5,164 nt of DNA from an uncultured Bacteroidales bacterium (GTDB lineage Bacteria; Bacteroidota; Bacteroidia; Bacteroidales; Bacteroidaceae), in NCBI GenBank assembly GCA_937914945.1, contig CALGJF010000001.1, positions 1-5,164 of the forward strand, written 5' to 3'. The notes below the pieces were generated by a model, which saw nothing but the letters and a program-made list of their open reading frames with translations, searched no databases and was not told the DNA's origin. A program made the translations under genes and the position numbers. Positions 1 through 5,124 of this stretch are shown here, in pieces. Numbering within the stretch: the stretch's first letter is position 1; every line of letters begins with the position of its first letter.

Positions 1-578
1 CCACAGCCGAGGTTCCCGTTACAAATATCTACCGCGATGTTATTCTCGAAGAAAAACAGCTCCCCATCAAGAATTGTGCATATACACAGTGCTTCCGTCG
101 CGAGGCCGGCTCTTATGGTAAGGATGTTCGCGGCTTGAATCGTTTGCACGAATTCTCTAAAATAGAGATTGTGCGCATAGATACTCCCGAACACAGCAAG
201 GAGTCGCACAAGGAGATGCTCGAGCACGTCGAGGGCCTTTTGAAAAAATTGGAACTCCCTTATCGCATTCTGCGTCTTTGCGGTGGTGATATGAGCTTTA
301 CCGCAGCCCTCTGTTTCGACTTTGAAGTCTATTCCGAGGCACAGAAACGCTGGTTAGAGGTTAGCTCGGTATCCAACTTCGACAACTACCAGGCCAACCG
401 CCTCAAATGCCGTTACCGCACTGCCGACAAAAAGACAGAGCTCTGCCACACTCTCAACGGCTCGGCACTAGCATTGCCTCGCATAGTTGCAGCCCTGCTC
501 GAGAATAACCAAACTCCCGAGGGTATAAGGATTCCGGCGGTGTTGGTTCCTTATTGTGGTTTCGAAATAATAAATTAA
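1..578 (+). CDS. serS: Seryl-tRNA synthetase, C-terminal part (5' end outside window)
   Basis: Cytosolic class II aminoacyl-tRNA synthetase that activates serine with ATP and loads it onto tRNA-Ser (and tRNA-Sec where present). The reading frame is open from base 3, giving 191 visible residues; bacterial SerRS is usually about 420-430, so the N-terminal coiled-coil arm and motif 1 lie upstream of the window. Visible residues 1-3 (TAE) are the serine-binding TxE loop. Class II motif 2 is at visible residues 31-44 (FRREAGSYGKDVRG), with its ATP-binding Arg. An EVSSVSNFDNYQANR segment follows, and motif 3 is around 152-160 (NGSALALPR, with the invariant Arg). The end, LVPYCGFEIIN, matches the normal C-terminus, so the gene looks intact here. 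The stop codon TAA (576-578) lies inside the terminal repeat of the adjoining repetitive element. No gene-specific terminator is visible other than that hairpin-forming repeat. Confidence 0.96.
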   Translation, partial: TAEVPVTNIYRDVILEEKQLPIKNCAYTQCFRREAGSYGKDVRGLNRLHEFSKIEIVRIDTPEHSKESHKEMLEHVEGLLKKLELPYRILRLCGGDMSFTAALCFDFEVYSEAQKRWLEVSSVSNFDNYQANRLKCRYRTADKKTELCHTLNGSALALPRIVAALLENNQTPEGIRIPAVLVPYCGFEIIN

Positions 579-688
579 CTAAAAAGGCATCTGCTGCGTT
601 ACGCTCGTTTTTGTAAACGGTCATTTAGCCTCACTAAACTCCCGTTTCCAAAAACATCGCAGGCCTTGCATCTGCACTTTTTATTTAA
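575..688 (-). repeat. REP/MITE-like element, copy 1, abutting serS
   Basis: The outer limits are set by imperfect terminal inverted repeats: TTAACTAAAAAG (575-586) and CTTTTTATTTAA (677-688), which pair at 11 of 12 positions. It is placed on the minus strand so that it reads in the same direction as the related element at 4256-4407. Shared landmarks, read on the minus strand, are AAGGCCTGCG, then 17 nt, the core AGTTTAGTGAGGCTAAATGA, then 15 nt, AGCGTAACGC, a 9-nt spacer and CTTTTTAGT. The element overlaps the serS stop codon. It encodes no protein, so any mobility would have to be supplied in trans. Homology to the distant element is clear by eye; whether it is a mobile element, an RNA structure or both cannot be decided here. 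Confidence 0.75.
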
Positions 689-871
689 TTTATTGATAAT
701 AGAGGTAAAGGCATCTGCCGCGTTACGCTCGTTTTTGTAAACGGTCATTTAGGTTCACTAAACTTCCGTTTCCAAAAACATCGCAGGCCTTGCATCTGCA
801 CTTTTTATTTAATTTATTGATAATAGAGGTAAAGGCATCTGCCGTGTTACACTCGTTTTTTGTAAGCAGTT
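583..871. repeat. 124-bp tandem repeat, 2.3 copies, hairpin-forming
   Basis: This fills almost the whole 316-base gap between serS and the Nfn gene. Copy 1 is 583-706 and copy 2 is 707-830; they differ at only four places (595/719, 629/753, 630/754, 641/765). A third copy starts at 831 and fades out near 871. In copy 1 the arms GTTTTTGTAAACGG (607-620) and CCGTTTCCAAAAAC (642-655) pair at 13 of 14 positions, and an inner stem TTTAG/CTAAA (624-628/634-638) closes a 5-nt loop. In copy 2 the same arms are 731-744 and 766-779. An outer stem AAGGC..CTGC/GCAGGCCTT extends the fold with a 2-nt bulge. Three of the four differences fall in the loop or internal loop and none in the arms. No open reading frame of note is present. 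A T-rich run (ACTTTTTATTTAATTT) follows each hairpin, so transcription termination after serS is possible but unproven. Confidence 0.95.
831..871 (-). repeat. Truncated third copy of the 124-bp repeat
   Basis: This matches the first 41 bases or so of the unit up to GTAAGCAGT, with one extra T in the T-run, and then diverges into the Nfn leader. It contains only the outer part of the structure, without the second hairpin arm. Relative to copy 2 it has C to T at 845 and G to A at 851, which lie symmetrically in the small palindrome GCGTTACGC, so it now reads GTGTTACAC and still pairs. It ends only 23 bases before the Nfn start codon and so probably lies in or beside that gene's promoter or leader. 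I see no clear TAnnTTTG promoter motif here. Confidence 0.8.
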
Positions 872-894
872 AAGAGATAACAAACACAAATATT

Positions 895-3195
895 ATGTAT
901 AAAATAGTTTCAAAAGAACAATTCTCGGAAAAGGTATTCCGTTTGAGGGTTGAAGCTCCGTTGATTGCAAAAGCATACAGAGCAGGTAACTTTGTTATTG
1001 TGAGAGTGGGCGAGAAGGGTGAGCGCATCCCCTTGACTATTGCTCATGCCGACACAGAAAAAGGTCTCATAACACTTGTTATTCAGAAGGTTGGTTTGAG
1101 TTCCTCACGTTTGTGCGACCTCAATGAGGGCGATTACATAACCGACGTTGTGGGCCCCCTTGGTCAGGCAACAGAGATAGAGAACTTCGGTACCGTTGTT
1201 TGTGCCGGCGGTGGTGTGGGAGTGGCTCCCATGTTGCCCATTGCAACCGCCCTCAAAAAGGCGGGTAACCGAGTGATTTCGGTGCTTGCAGGCCGTTCAA
1301 AAGACCTCATCATCCTTGAAAAAGAGGTGCGCGAGGTATCGGACGAGGTTATCATAATGACCGACGATGGCTCATACGGCGATAAAGGCCTTGTTACTGA
1401 GGGCATCGAGCGCGTTATCAAGCGCGAGAAGGTAGATCACTGCGTAGCCATAGGCCCTGCCATAATGATGAAATTTGTGTGCAAGCTCACAAAGCAGTAC
1501 GAAATACCCACCGTTGTATCGCTCAACACCATCATGGTCGATGGAACAGGTATGTGCGGTGCTTGCCGTGTAACAGTGGGCGGAAAGACAAAGTTTGTTT
1601 GCGTAGATGGCCCCGAGTTCGATGGTCATCAGGTGGATTTCGACGGCATGATGCAACGCTTGGGCAGTTTCCGCACCGAGGAGGCCGAGGAGATACACAA
1701 ACTCGATAAATGCGAGGCTACAGGCGAGCCCACCAACGAGGCTTGCGAGCTCACCAACCGCGATGCAGAGTGGCGTGTGGCTCTCCGCAACAAAATGAAG
1801 CCCAAAGAGCGTACAACCATCGAGCGTTGCGAGATGCCCGAACTCGACCCCGCTTACCGTGCCACAAAATTGCGCGAAGAGGTGAACACCGGCCTCACAA
1901 AAGAGATGGCAATGATAGAGGCACAGCGTTGTCTCGACTGCCCCAACCCTGCCTGCATGGAGGGTTGCCCCGTGAGCATCAAGATACCTTCGTTCATCAA
2001 GAATATAGAGCGTGGCGAGTTTGGCAAGGCTGCACAAGTTCTTAAAATGACAAGCTCGTTGCCTGCCGTTTGTGGTCGCGTATGCCCCCAAGAGAAGCAG
2101 TGCGAGAGCAAGTGTATTCATTTGAAGATGGGCCACAAGGCTGTTGCCATTGGTGCGCTTGAGCGTTTCGCTGCCGACTATGCACGCGAGAATGGCGAGA
2201 TGGCTGTTCCCGCGGTTGCTCCCTCAAACGGCAAGAAGGTGGCTGTTGTGGGCTCTGGCCCCGCAGGCCTCTCGTTTGCCGGAGATATGGCAAAGCTCGG
2301 TTACAGTGTAACTGTGTTCGAGGCTCTGCACGAGATTGGCGGTGTGCTCAAATATGGTATCCCCGAGTTCCGCTTGCCCAATTCAATAGTTGATGTGGAG
2401 ATTGATACTTTGCGTGCAATGGGTGTGGAATTTGTAAAAGACTGCGTTATTGGTAAGACAATCTCCATTGCACAGTTGCAGGAGGATGGATATCAGGGTG
2501 TCTTTGTGGCATCGGGTGCCGGCCTTCCCAACTTCATGAATATCCCCGGAGAGAACTCCATAAACATTCTTTCCTCTAACGAGTACCTCACACGCGTGAA
2601 CCTTATGGACGCTTCGAACCCCGATACAGATACCCCCATGCACATTGGCAAGCGAGTGGCTGTTGTAGGTGGTGGTAACACAGCTATGGACTCAGTGCGC
2701 ACTGCGCTGCGTTTGGGTGCCGAACGTGCGATGATTATCTACCGCCGTTCCGAGGCTGAGATGCCCGCCCGTCTCGAGGAGGTTAAGCACGCCAAGGAGG
2801 AGGGTGTTGAGTTCCTCACACTGCATAACCCCATTGAGTATATTGCCGACGAGAAGGGTTGCGTAAAGCAGATTGTTTTGCAGAAGATGGAGCTTGGCGA
2901 GCCCGATGCTTCGGGCCGTCGTTCGCCTGTACCCATCGAGGGTGCCATTGAGACAATAGACATTGATATGGCTGTTGTTTCGGTAGGTGTATCGCCCAAC
3001 CCCCTTGTTCCCACATCGGTCGAGGGCTTGGAGCTTGGTCGCAAGAACACCATTGCAGTTAATGAGAATATGCAGTCGTCTATCCCTTATATCTTTGCTG
3101 GTGGCGACATTGTTCGCGGTGGTGCCACAGTTATTCTTGCTATGGGTGATGGCCGCCATGCAGCAGCCTCTATGCATGAGATGTTGAGCAAGTAA
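895..3195 (+). CDS. Fused NfnA-NfnB, NADH-dependent ferredoxin:NADP+ oxidoreductase (PyrK-like/GltD-like)
   Basis: Likely a soluble cytoplasmic flavin-based bifurcating enzyme exchanging electrons among NADPH, NAD(H) and ferredoxin. Residues 1-250 are a PyrK/FNR-like module: flavin loop RIPLTI (44-49), nucleotide-binding GGGVGVAP (105-112) and a [2Fe-2S] site D216-x4-C221-x2-C224-x11-C236. Asp in place of the first PyrK Cys is the NfnA hallmark. Residues 300-766 are an NfnB/GltD-like module: [4Fe-4S] candidates C346, C349, C354, C358 and C393, C397, C403, C407; FAD Rossmann GSGPAG (453-458) with E476; NADPH Rossmann GGGNTA (592-597) with R617/R618; and FAD-closing GGD (736-738). Separate NfnA and NfnB chains total roughly this length, so the fusion looks complete. 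The start at 895 matches the family N-terminus; no Shine-Dalgarno is seen, as is usual in Bacteroidetes. Databases often label such fusions 'dihydroorotate dehydrogenase B NAD-binding subunit/NADPH-dependent glutamate synthase'; no PyrD or GltB partner gene is adjacent, so the Nfn role is favoured. Confidence 0.92.
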   Translation: MYKIVSKEQFSEKVFRLRVEAPLIAKAYRAGNFVIVRVGEKGERIPLTIAHADTEKGLITLVIQKVGLSSSRLCDLNEGDYITDVVGPLGQATEIENFGTVVCAGGGVGVAPMLPIATALKKAGNRVISVLAGRSKDLIILEKEVREVSDEVIIMTDDGSYGDKGLVTEGIERVIKREKVDHCVAIGPAIMMKFVCKLTKQYEIPTVVSLNTIMVDGTGMCGACRVTVGGKTKFVCVDGPEFDGHQVDFDGMMQRLGSFRTEEAEEIHKLDKCEATGEPTNEACELTNRDAEWRVALRNKMKPKERTTIERCEMPELDPAYRATKLREEVNTGLTKEMAMIEAQRCLDCPNPACMEGCPVSIKIPSFIKNIERGEFGKAAQVLKMTSSLPAVCGRVCPQEKQCESKCIHLKMGHKAVAIGALERFAADYARENGEMAVPAVAPSNGKKVAVVGSGPAGLSFAGDMAKLGYSVTVFEALHEIGGVLKYGIPEFRLPNSIVDVEIDTLRAMGVEFVKDCVIGKTISIAQLQEDGYQGVFVASGAGLPNFMNIPGENSINILSSNEYLTRVNLMDASNPDTDTPMHIGKRVAVVGGGNTAMDSVRTALRLGAERAMIIYRRSEAEMPARLEEVKHAKEEGVEFLTLHNPIEYIADEKGCVKQIVLQKMELGEPDASGRRSPVPIEGAIETIDIDMAVVSVGVSPNPLVPTSVEGLELGRKNTIAVNENMQSSIPYIFAGGDIVRGGATVILAMGDGRHAAASMHEMLSK

Positions 3196-3217
3196 TATAT
3201 TGCTCATATATAATTCT

Positions 3218-3257
3218 AAAAAAGGATTTCCTGCGTGTGAAGGAAATCCTTTTTTTT
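3218..3257 (+). terminator. Strong intrinsic terminator after the Nfn gene
   Basis: The arms AAAAAAGGATTTCCT (3218-3232) and AGGAAATCCTTTTTT (3241-3255) pair perfectly over 15 bp around an 8-nt loop (GCGTGTGA), and the right arm runs into eight Ts (3250-3257). It starts 22 bases after the stop codon at 3195. The A-run on the left means it could also work on the opposite strand, although no convergent gene is close. It separates the Nfn gene from the Fic gene, which has its own promoter. Confidence 0.93.
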
Positions 3258-3282
3258 GTCTGTTATGAGCTTAATTCTACCA

Positions 3283-3310
3283 CATTTCTTGCCGATATCG
3301 GCAAGAAATG
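3283..3310. promoter_or_regulatory. Perfect 28-bp palindromic operator at the fic promoter
   Basis: The half CATTTCTTGCCGAT (3283-3296) is followed immediately by its exact reverse complement (3297-3310), with no spacer and no mismatch. It covers the TTG of the -33 box (3289-3291) and ends one base before the -7 box, so a dimer bound here should block RNA polymerase. There is no T-run after it, and termination has already been provided 26 bases upstream, so a protein-binding site fits better than a terminator. The best candidate ligand is the HTH domain of the downstream Fic protein (inference). Confidence 0.85.
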
Positions 3311-3319
3311 CTATATTTG
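3289..3319 (+). promoter_or_regulatory. Bacteroides-type promoter for the HTH-Fic gene
   Basis: TTG at 3289-3291 and TATATTTG at 3312-3319 are separated by 20 bp. This fits the -33 TTG / -7 TAnnTTTG consensus recognised by the Bacteroidetes primary sigma factor, with a full match in the -7 box. Transcription would start near 3326, leaving a leader of roughly 38 bases before the ATG at 3364. Confidence 0.8.
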
Positions 3320-3340
3320 CAATGAAACCGGTGGGTATAA

Positions 3341-3350
3341 CTTGCCGATA
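3341..3350 (+). promoter_or_regulatory. Second operator half-site in the fic leader
   Basis: CTTGCCGATA repeats exactly the ten bases at 3288-3297 in the palindrome, in the same orientation, 53 bp downstream. The right half is not conserved; AACGG follows instead of TCGG. The distance is close to five turns of B-DNA, so both sites would face the same side of the helix. The site lies between the predicted transcription start and the ATG. Its role as a weaker co-operator is inferred from position and sequence only. Confidence 0.6.
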
Positions 3351-3363
3351 AACGGATTTTTCT

Positions 3364-4251
3364 ATGGAGTATATTTCGGTTGCGGAGTTTGCAAAGAAAC
3401 ATGGTGTGCAGGAGAGAACGGTGCGTAATTATTGTGCCGTGGGCAAGATTGAGGGTGCAAGGCTCGTTGGTAAAACGTGGGGCATTCCTTGTGATGCACA
3501 ATTGCCGGCGCGCAAGAATAAACGCCGCAAGGAAATGCCTTTGTTGCTGGTTCTGCGCAGGGAGAAAGAGGCAAGGTTGAAGGGTGGTATCTATCATCGC
3601 ACGCAAATCGATTTAACGTATAATTCCAGCCATATTGAGGGTAGCCGTCTCACACATGAACAGACGAGATTCATTTTCGAGACAAATACCATTGGTGTTG
3701 AGGGTGAGTCCCTTCGCGTTGATGATATTATTGAAACTACAAACCATTTTCGTTGCATAGATCTTCTTATAGACTGTGCAGAAGAAAAACTTACAGAGTA
3801 TTTTATCAAGGAGTTGCACGCGGTATTGAAACAGGGCACAACAGACAGCTACAAGGGTTGGTTTGCCGTTGGGGAATACAAGCGTTTGCCCAACGAAGTG
3901 GGTGGTAACGAAACTACTTCTCCCGCAGATGTTGGCCGCGAGATGAAGGCACTGCTTAAAGAGTATAATGGTATAAAGCAAAAAACAATAGAGGATATAA
4001 TAGACCTTCATCAACGTTTTGAGGCGATACACCCATTCCAGGATGGTAATGGGCGTGTGGGGCGGCTTGTGATGTTCAAAGAGTGTCTTGCCTGTGGCTT
4101 TGTACCTTTTATCATCACCGATGAACTGAAGATGTTCTACTATCGCGGCCTGCGCGAGTGGGGCAGGGTGCGGGGTTATCTGCTGGACACTTGCCTCGCG
4201 GCCCAGGACAATTACAAGGCGTTGCTCGATTATTTTAAGATTAAGTATTAA
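3364..4251 (+). CDS. HTH-Fic fusion: class II Fic AMPylase with N-terminal DNA-binding domain
   Basis: Predicted cytosolic enzyme that transfers AMP from ATP to a Ser/Thr/Tyr hydroxyl on a protein; the target is unknown. Residues 1-50 form an excisionase/MerR-like winged HTH: ISVAEFAKKHGVQERTVRNY for the two helices, then a GARLVGKTWGIP wing. A basic linker (50-57) leads to the Fic part. S88-SHI-E92-G93 matches the (S/T)xxxE(G/N) inhibitory motif; being N-terminal to the core it makes this class II, with E92 expected to block productive ATP binding. The flap is around 165-181 (GWFAVGEYKRLPNE). The catalytic loop HPFQDGNGRVGR (223-234) is a full match to HPFx[D/E]GNGRxxR, with H223 as catalytic base, so an active enzyme is expected. 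The start at 3364 is right because the HTH begins immediately. It is monocistronic, between a terminator and a convergent gene. No antitoxin gene is nearby, as expected when the inhibitory helix is built in. Confidence 0.95.
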   Translation: MEYISVAEFAKKHGVQERTVRNYCAVGKIEGARLVGKTWGIPCDAQLPARKNKRRKEMPLLLVLRREKEARLKGGIYHRTQIDLTYNSSHIEGSRLTHEQTRFIFETNTIGVEGESLRVDDIIETTNHFRCIDLLIDCAEEKLTEYFIKELHAVLKQGTTDSYKGWFAVGEYKRLPNEVGGNETTSPADVGREMKALLKEYNGIKQKTIEDIIDLHQRFEAIHPFQDGNGRVGRLVMFKECLACGFVPFIITDELKMFYYRGLREWGRVRGYLLDTCLAAQDNYKALLDYFKIKY

Positions 4252-4255
4252 AGGC

Positions 4256-4407
4256 TGACTAAAAAGTATTTTTTAGCAGCCTCATTTTGCAGGGAGATGA
4301 ATAAAAAGATGTAGTTTAAGGCTTGCGCAGCCTGAAAAACCGCAGTTTACTAAGCGTAAATGAGGATTTTGAAGGCAAGCGTAACGCAAAAATACACTTT
4401 TTAGTCA
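4256..4407 (+). mobile_element. 152-bp MITE/REP-like element with 12-bp perfect terminal inverted repeats
   Basis: TGACTAAAAAGT (4256-4267) and its exact complement ACTTTTTAGTCA (4396-4407) bound the element; pairing continues for six more A-T pairs (4268-4273 with 4388-4393) after a 2-nt bulge. Inside, CCTCATTT (4280-4287) pairs with AAATGAGG (4358-4365), and GCCTGAAAAACC pairs at 9 of 12 positions with the arm ending in GAAGGC. The core AGTTTACTAAGCGTAAATGA and the flanks AAGGCTTGCG and AGCGTAACGC are shared with the repeats after serS. It has no coding capacity. It occupies 152 of the 164 bases between two convergent genes: 4 bases after the fic stop and 8 before the end of the minus-strand gene. 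I see no convincing target-site duplication, so transposition is inferred from the ends and the second copy only. Confidence 0.75.
4259..4276 (+). terminator. Possible weak terminator hairpin after fic
   Basis: CTAAAAA (4259-4265) pairs with TTTTTAG (4270-4276) around GTAT. The stem is almost all A-T and there is no free U-run after it, so it is a poor intrinsic terminator. The larger fold of the surrounding element may matter more. It is recorded because no better terminator is seen between the two convergent genes. Confidence 0.25.
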
Positions 4408-4415
4408 TCTTCATA

Positions 4416-4976
4416 CTACCTTTCCCACCCCTCTACGCGGTAAACCTTTTCAACAAGTTTCCTCTTCTTTTTTGTCGTGGCATCTTTGTGCCACACCTCT
4501 ATGCGTGCAGCATAGTAGTCGCCCCACACTCCTTCATAAATGGTGAATTCCTGCTTGTTTACAAGCTTGCTGAAAGAACCGGTAGCGGCAATTCCAACCT
4601 TGCTCTTTGCAAGGATGCGCTTTTTGGAGAGTGGAATATTCTCTGTTGCCTCGTAGCACTCAAGGTAAATTTCACCGGCGGGCAGGGAGGGGTAGTGGAA
4701 ATCATATAAATACATACCTCCTTGAAAGTCATTATATACTTGCAAGTAGCTGTCAGTGGCAAGGCTGTCGGCAGGTACCGCAAGCACAGAATCGCGCAGC
4801 TCCATAGGCAGGTTATATACAAGTTCGGCAGGTATTTGATGCCTTTGGCCGAAGTCGTCGTTATCGGGGCCGAATGCTCCGTGTATTGCCTCCCTTATAG
4901 CAAATATAAGCGATACTATAAGTATGAGGATTGCAATTACGAACCCCCAAAGTAGTCTGGTTAAAAACTTTTTCAT
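4416..4976 (-). CDS. Membrane-anchored protein of unknown function (186 aa)
   Basis: I do not recognise a named family. The N-terminus MKKFLTRLLW is basic and is followed by one hydrophobic segment (about residues 10-27, FVIAILILIVSLIFAI). No lipobox or signal-peptidase site is evident, so an inner-membrane anchor with the remaining 155 or so residues outside the cytoplasm is the likely topology. The soluble part has a Y/W-rich, beta-looking pattern (GGMYLYDFHYPSLPAGEIYLECYEA is split around residue 95; EFTIYEGVWGDYYAARIEVWH at 143-163) and a basic patch near 167-173. That composition and the normal N-terminus favour a real gene over the overlapping plus-strand frame. It converges on fic and ends with TAG 8 bases beyond the inserted element. 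No Shine-Dalgarno or clear TAnnTTTG promoter was found upstream. Confidence 0.8.
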   Translation of the reverse strand: MKKFLTRLLWGFVIAILILIVSLIFAIREAIHGAFGPDNDDFGQRHQIPAELVYNLPMELRDSVLAVPADSLATDSYLQVYNDFQGGMYLYDFHYPSLPAGEIYLECYEATENIPLSKKRILAKSKVGIAATGSFSKLVNKQEFTIYEGVWGDYYAARIEVWHKDATTKKKRKLVEKVYRVEGWER

Positions 4977-5097
4977 TGTAAAAAATCTATAATATAAATT
5001 TGTTTATAAATATTGCATTTAAGTAGTTGATTTACTTTTACAAGAGCCTCCGGCATAGCTGCAAAACTCGTTTATAACAAAACCTTGTTTTCCTATT
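4977..5097. other. Intergenic region upstream of the minus-strand gene
   Basis: 4977-5040 is very AT-rich and should hold the promoter and leader of the 186-residue gene, but I see no match to TAnnTTTG on the minus strand. 5041-5097 is more mixed. GGCATAGCTGCAAAACTCG (5052-5070) faintly resembles the GGCAT..GCTGC..CTCGTTT outer end of the 124-bp repeat and may be a decayed copy. No open reading frame or RNA gene is recognised. Confidence 0.4.
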
Positions 5098-5124
5098 GTC
5101 ATGCAGAGCGCATGTGAGGCATCC
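5098..5124. repeat. Possible intergenic repeat with short hairpin
   Basis: GTCATGCAGAGCGCATGTGA begins a stretch that ends in GGCATCC. CATGC (5100-5104) pairs with GCATG (5110-5114) around AGAGC. The layout resembles the dispersed GTCATnnnGAGCGnA...ATC intergenic repeats seen in many Bacteroidetes genomes; that resemblance is from memory, not a search. The sequence continues to the window edge (TTGG..CCAA small stem at 5135-5148) with no gene recognised. Confidence 0.35.

Noticed and set aside
583..871. CRISPR array
   Set aside because: The repeat unit is 124 bp with no variable spacers and only about two copies; it is a tandem duplication of a hairpin element.
1372..2136. 254-residue open frame on the minus strand
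   Set aside because: It lies wholly inside the Nfn gene, whose frame carries recognisable motifs throughout; its Leu/His/Cys-rich translation is typical of the antisense of a codon-biased gene.
895..3195. Dihydroorotate dehydrogenase electron-transfer subunit fused to glutamate synthase small subunit, as separate functions
   Set aside because: Asp replaces the first [2Fe-2S] cysteine of PyrK, both modules match NfnA/NfnB, and no pyrD or gltB gene is adjacent.
2692..3207. 171-residue open frame on the minus strand at the end of the Nfn gene
   Set aside because: Opposite the conserved NADPH and FAD motifs of Nfn, with no recognisable domain; a shadow frame.
3283..3310. Palindrome as a second terminator for the Nfn gene
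   Set aside because: A strong terminator already lies upstream, there is no T-run after this palindrome, and it overlaps a consensus promoter box, so an operator is the better reading.
3364..4251. Fic/Doc toxin of a toxin-antitoxin pair
   Set aside because: No small antitoxin gene lies on either side; the inhibitory SxxxEG motif is inside the protein (S88-G93), which defines a self-inhibited class II Fic.
4323..4709. 128-residue plus-strand frame starting in the repeat element
   Set aside because: It overlaps the minus-strand gene, which has a proper basic-plus-hydrophobic N-terminus; this frame runs across an element boundary and shows no domain.
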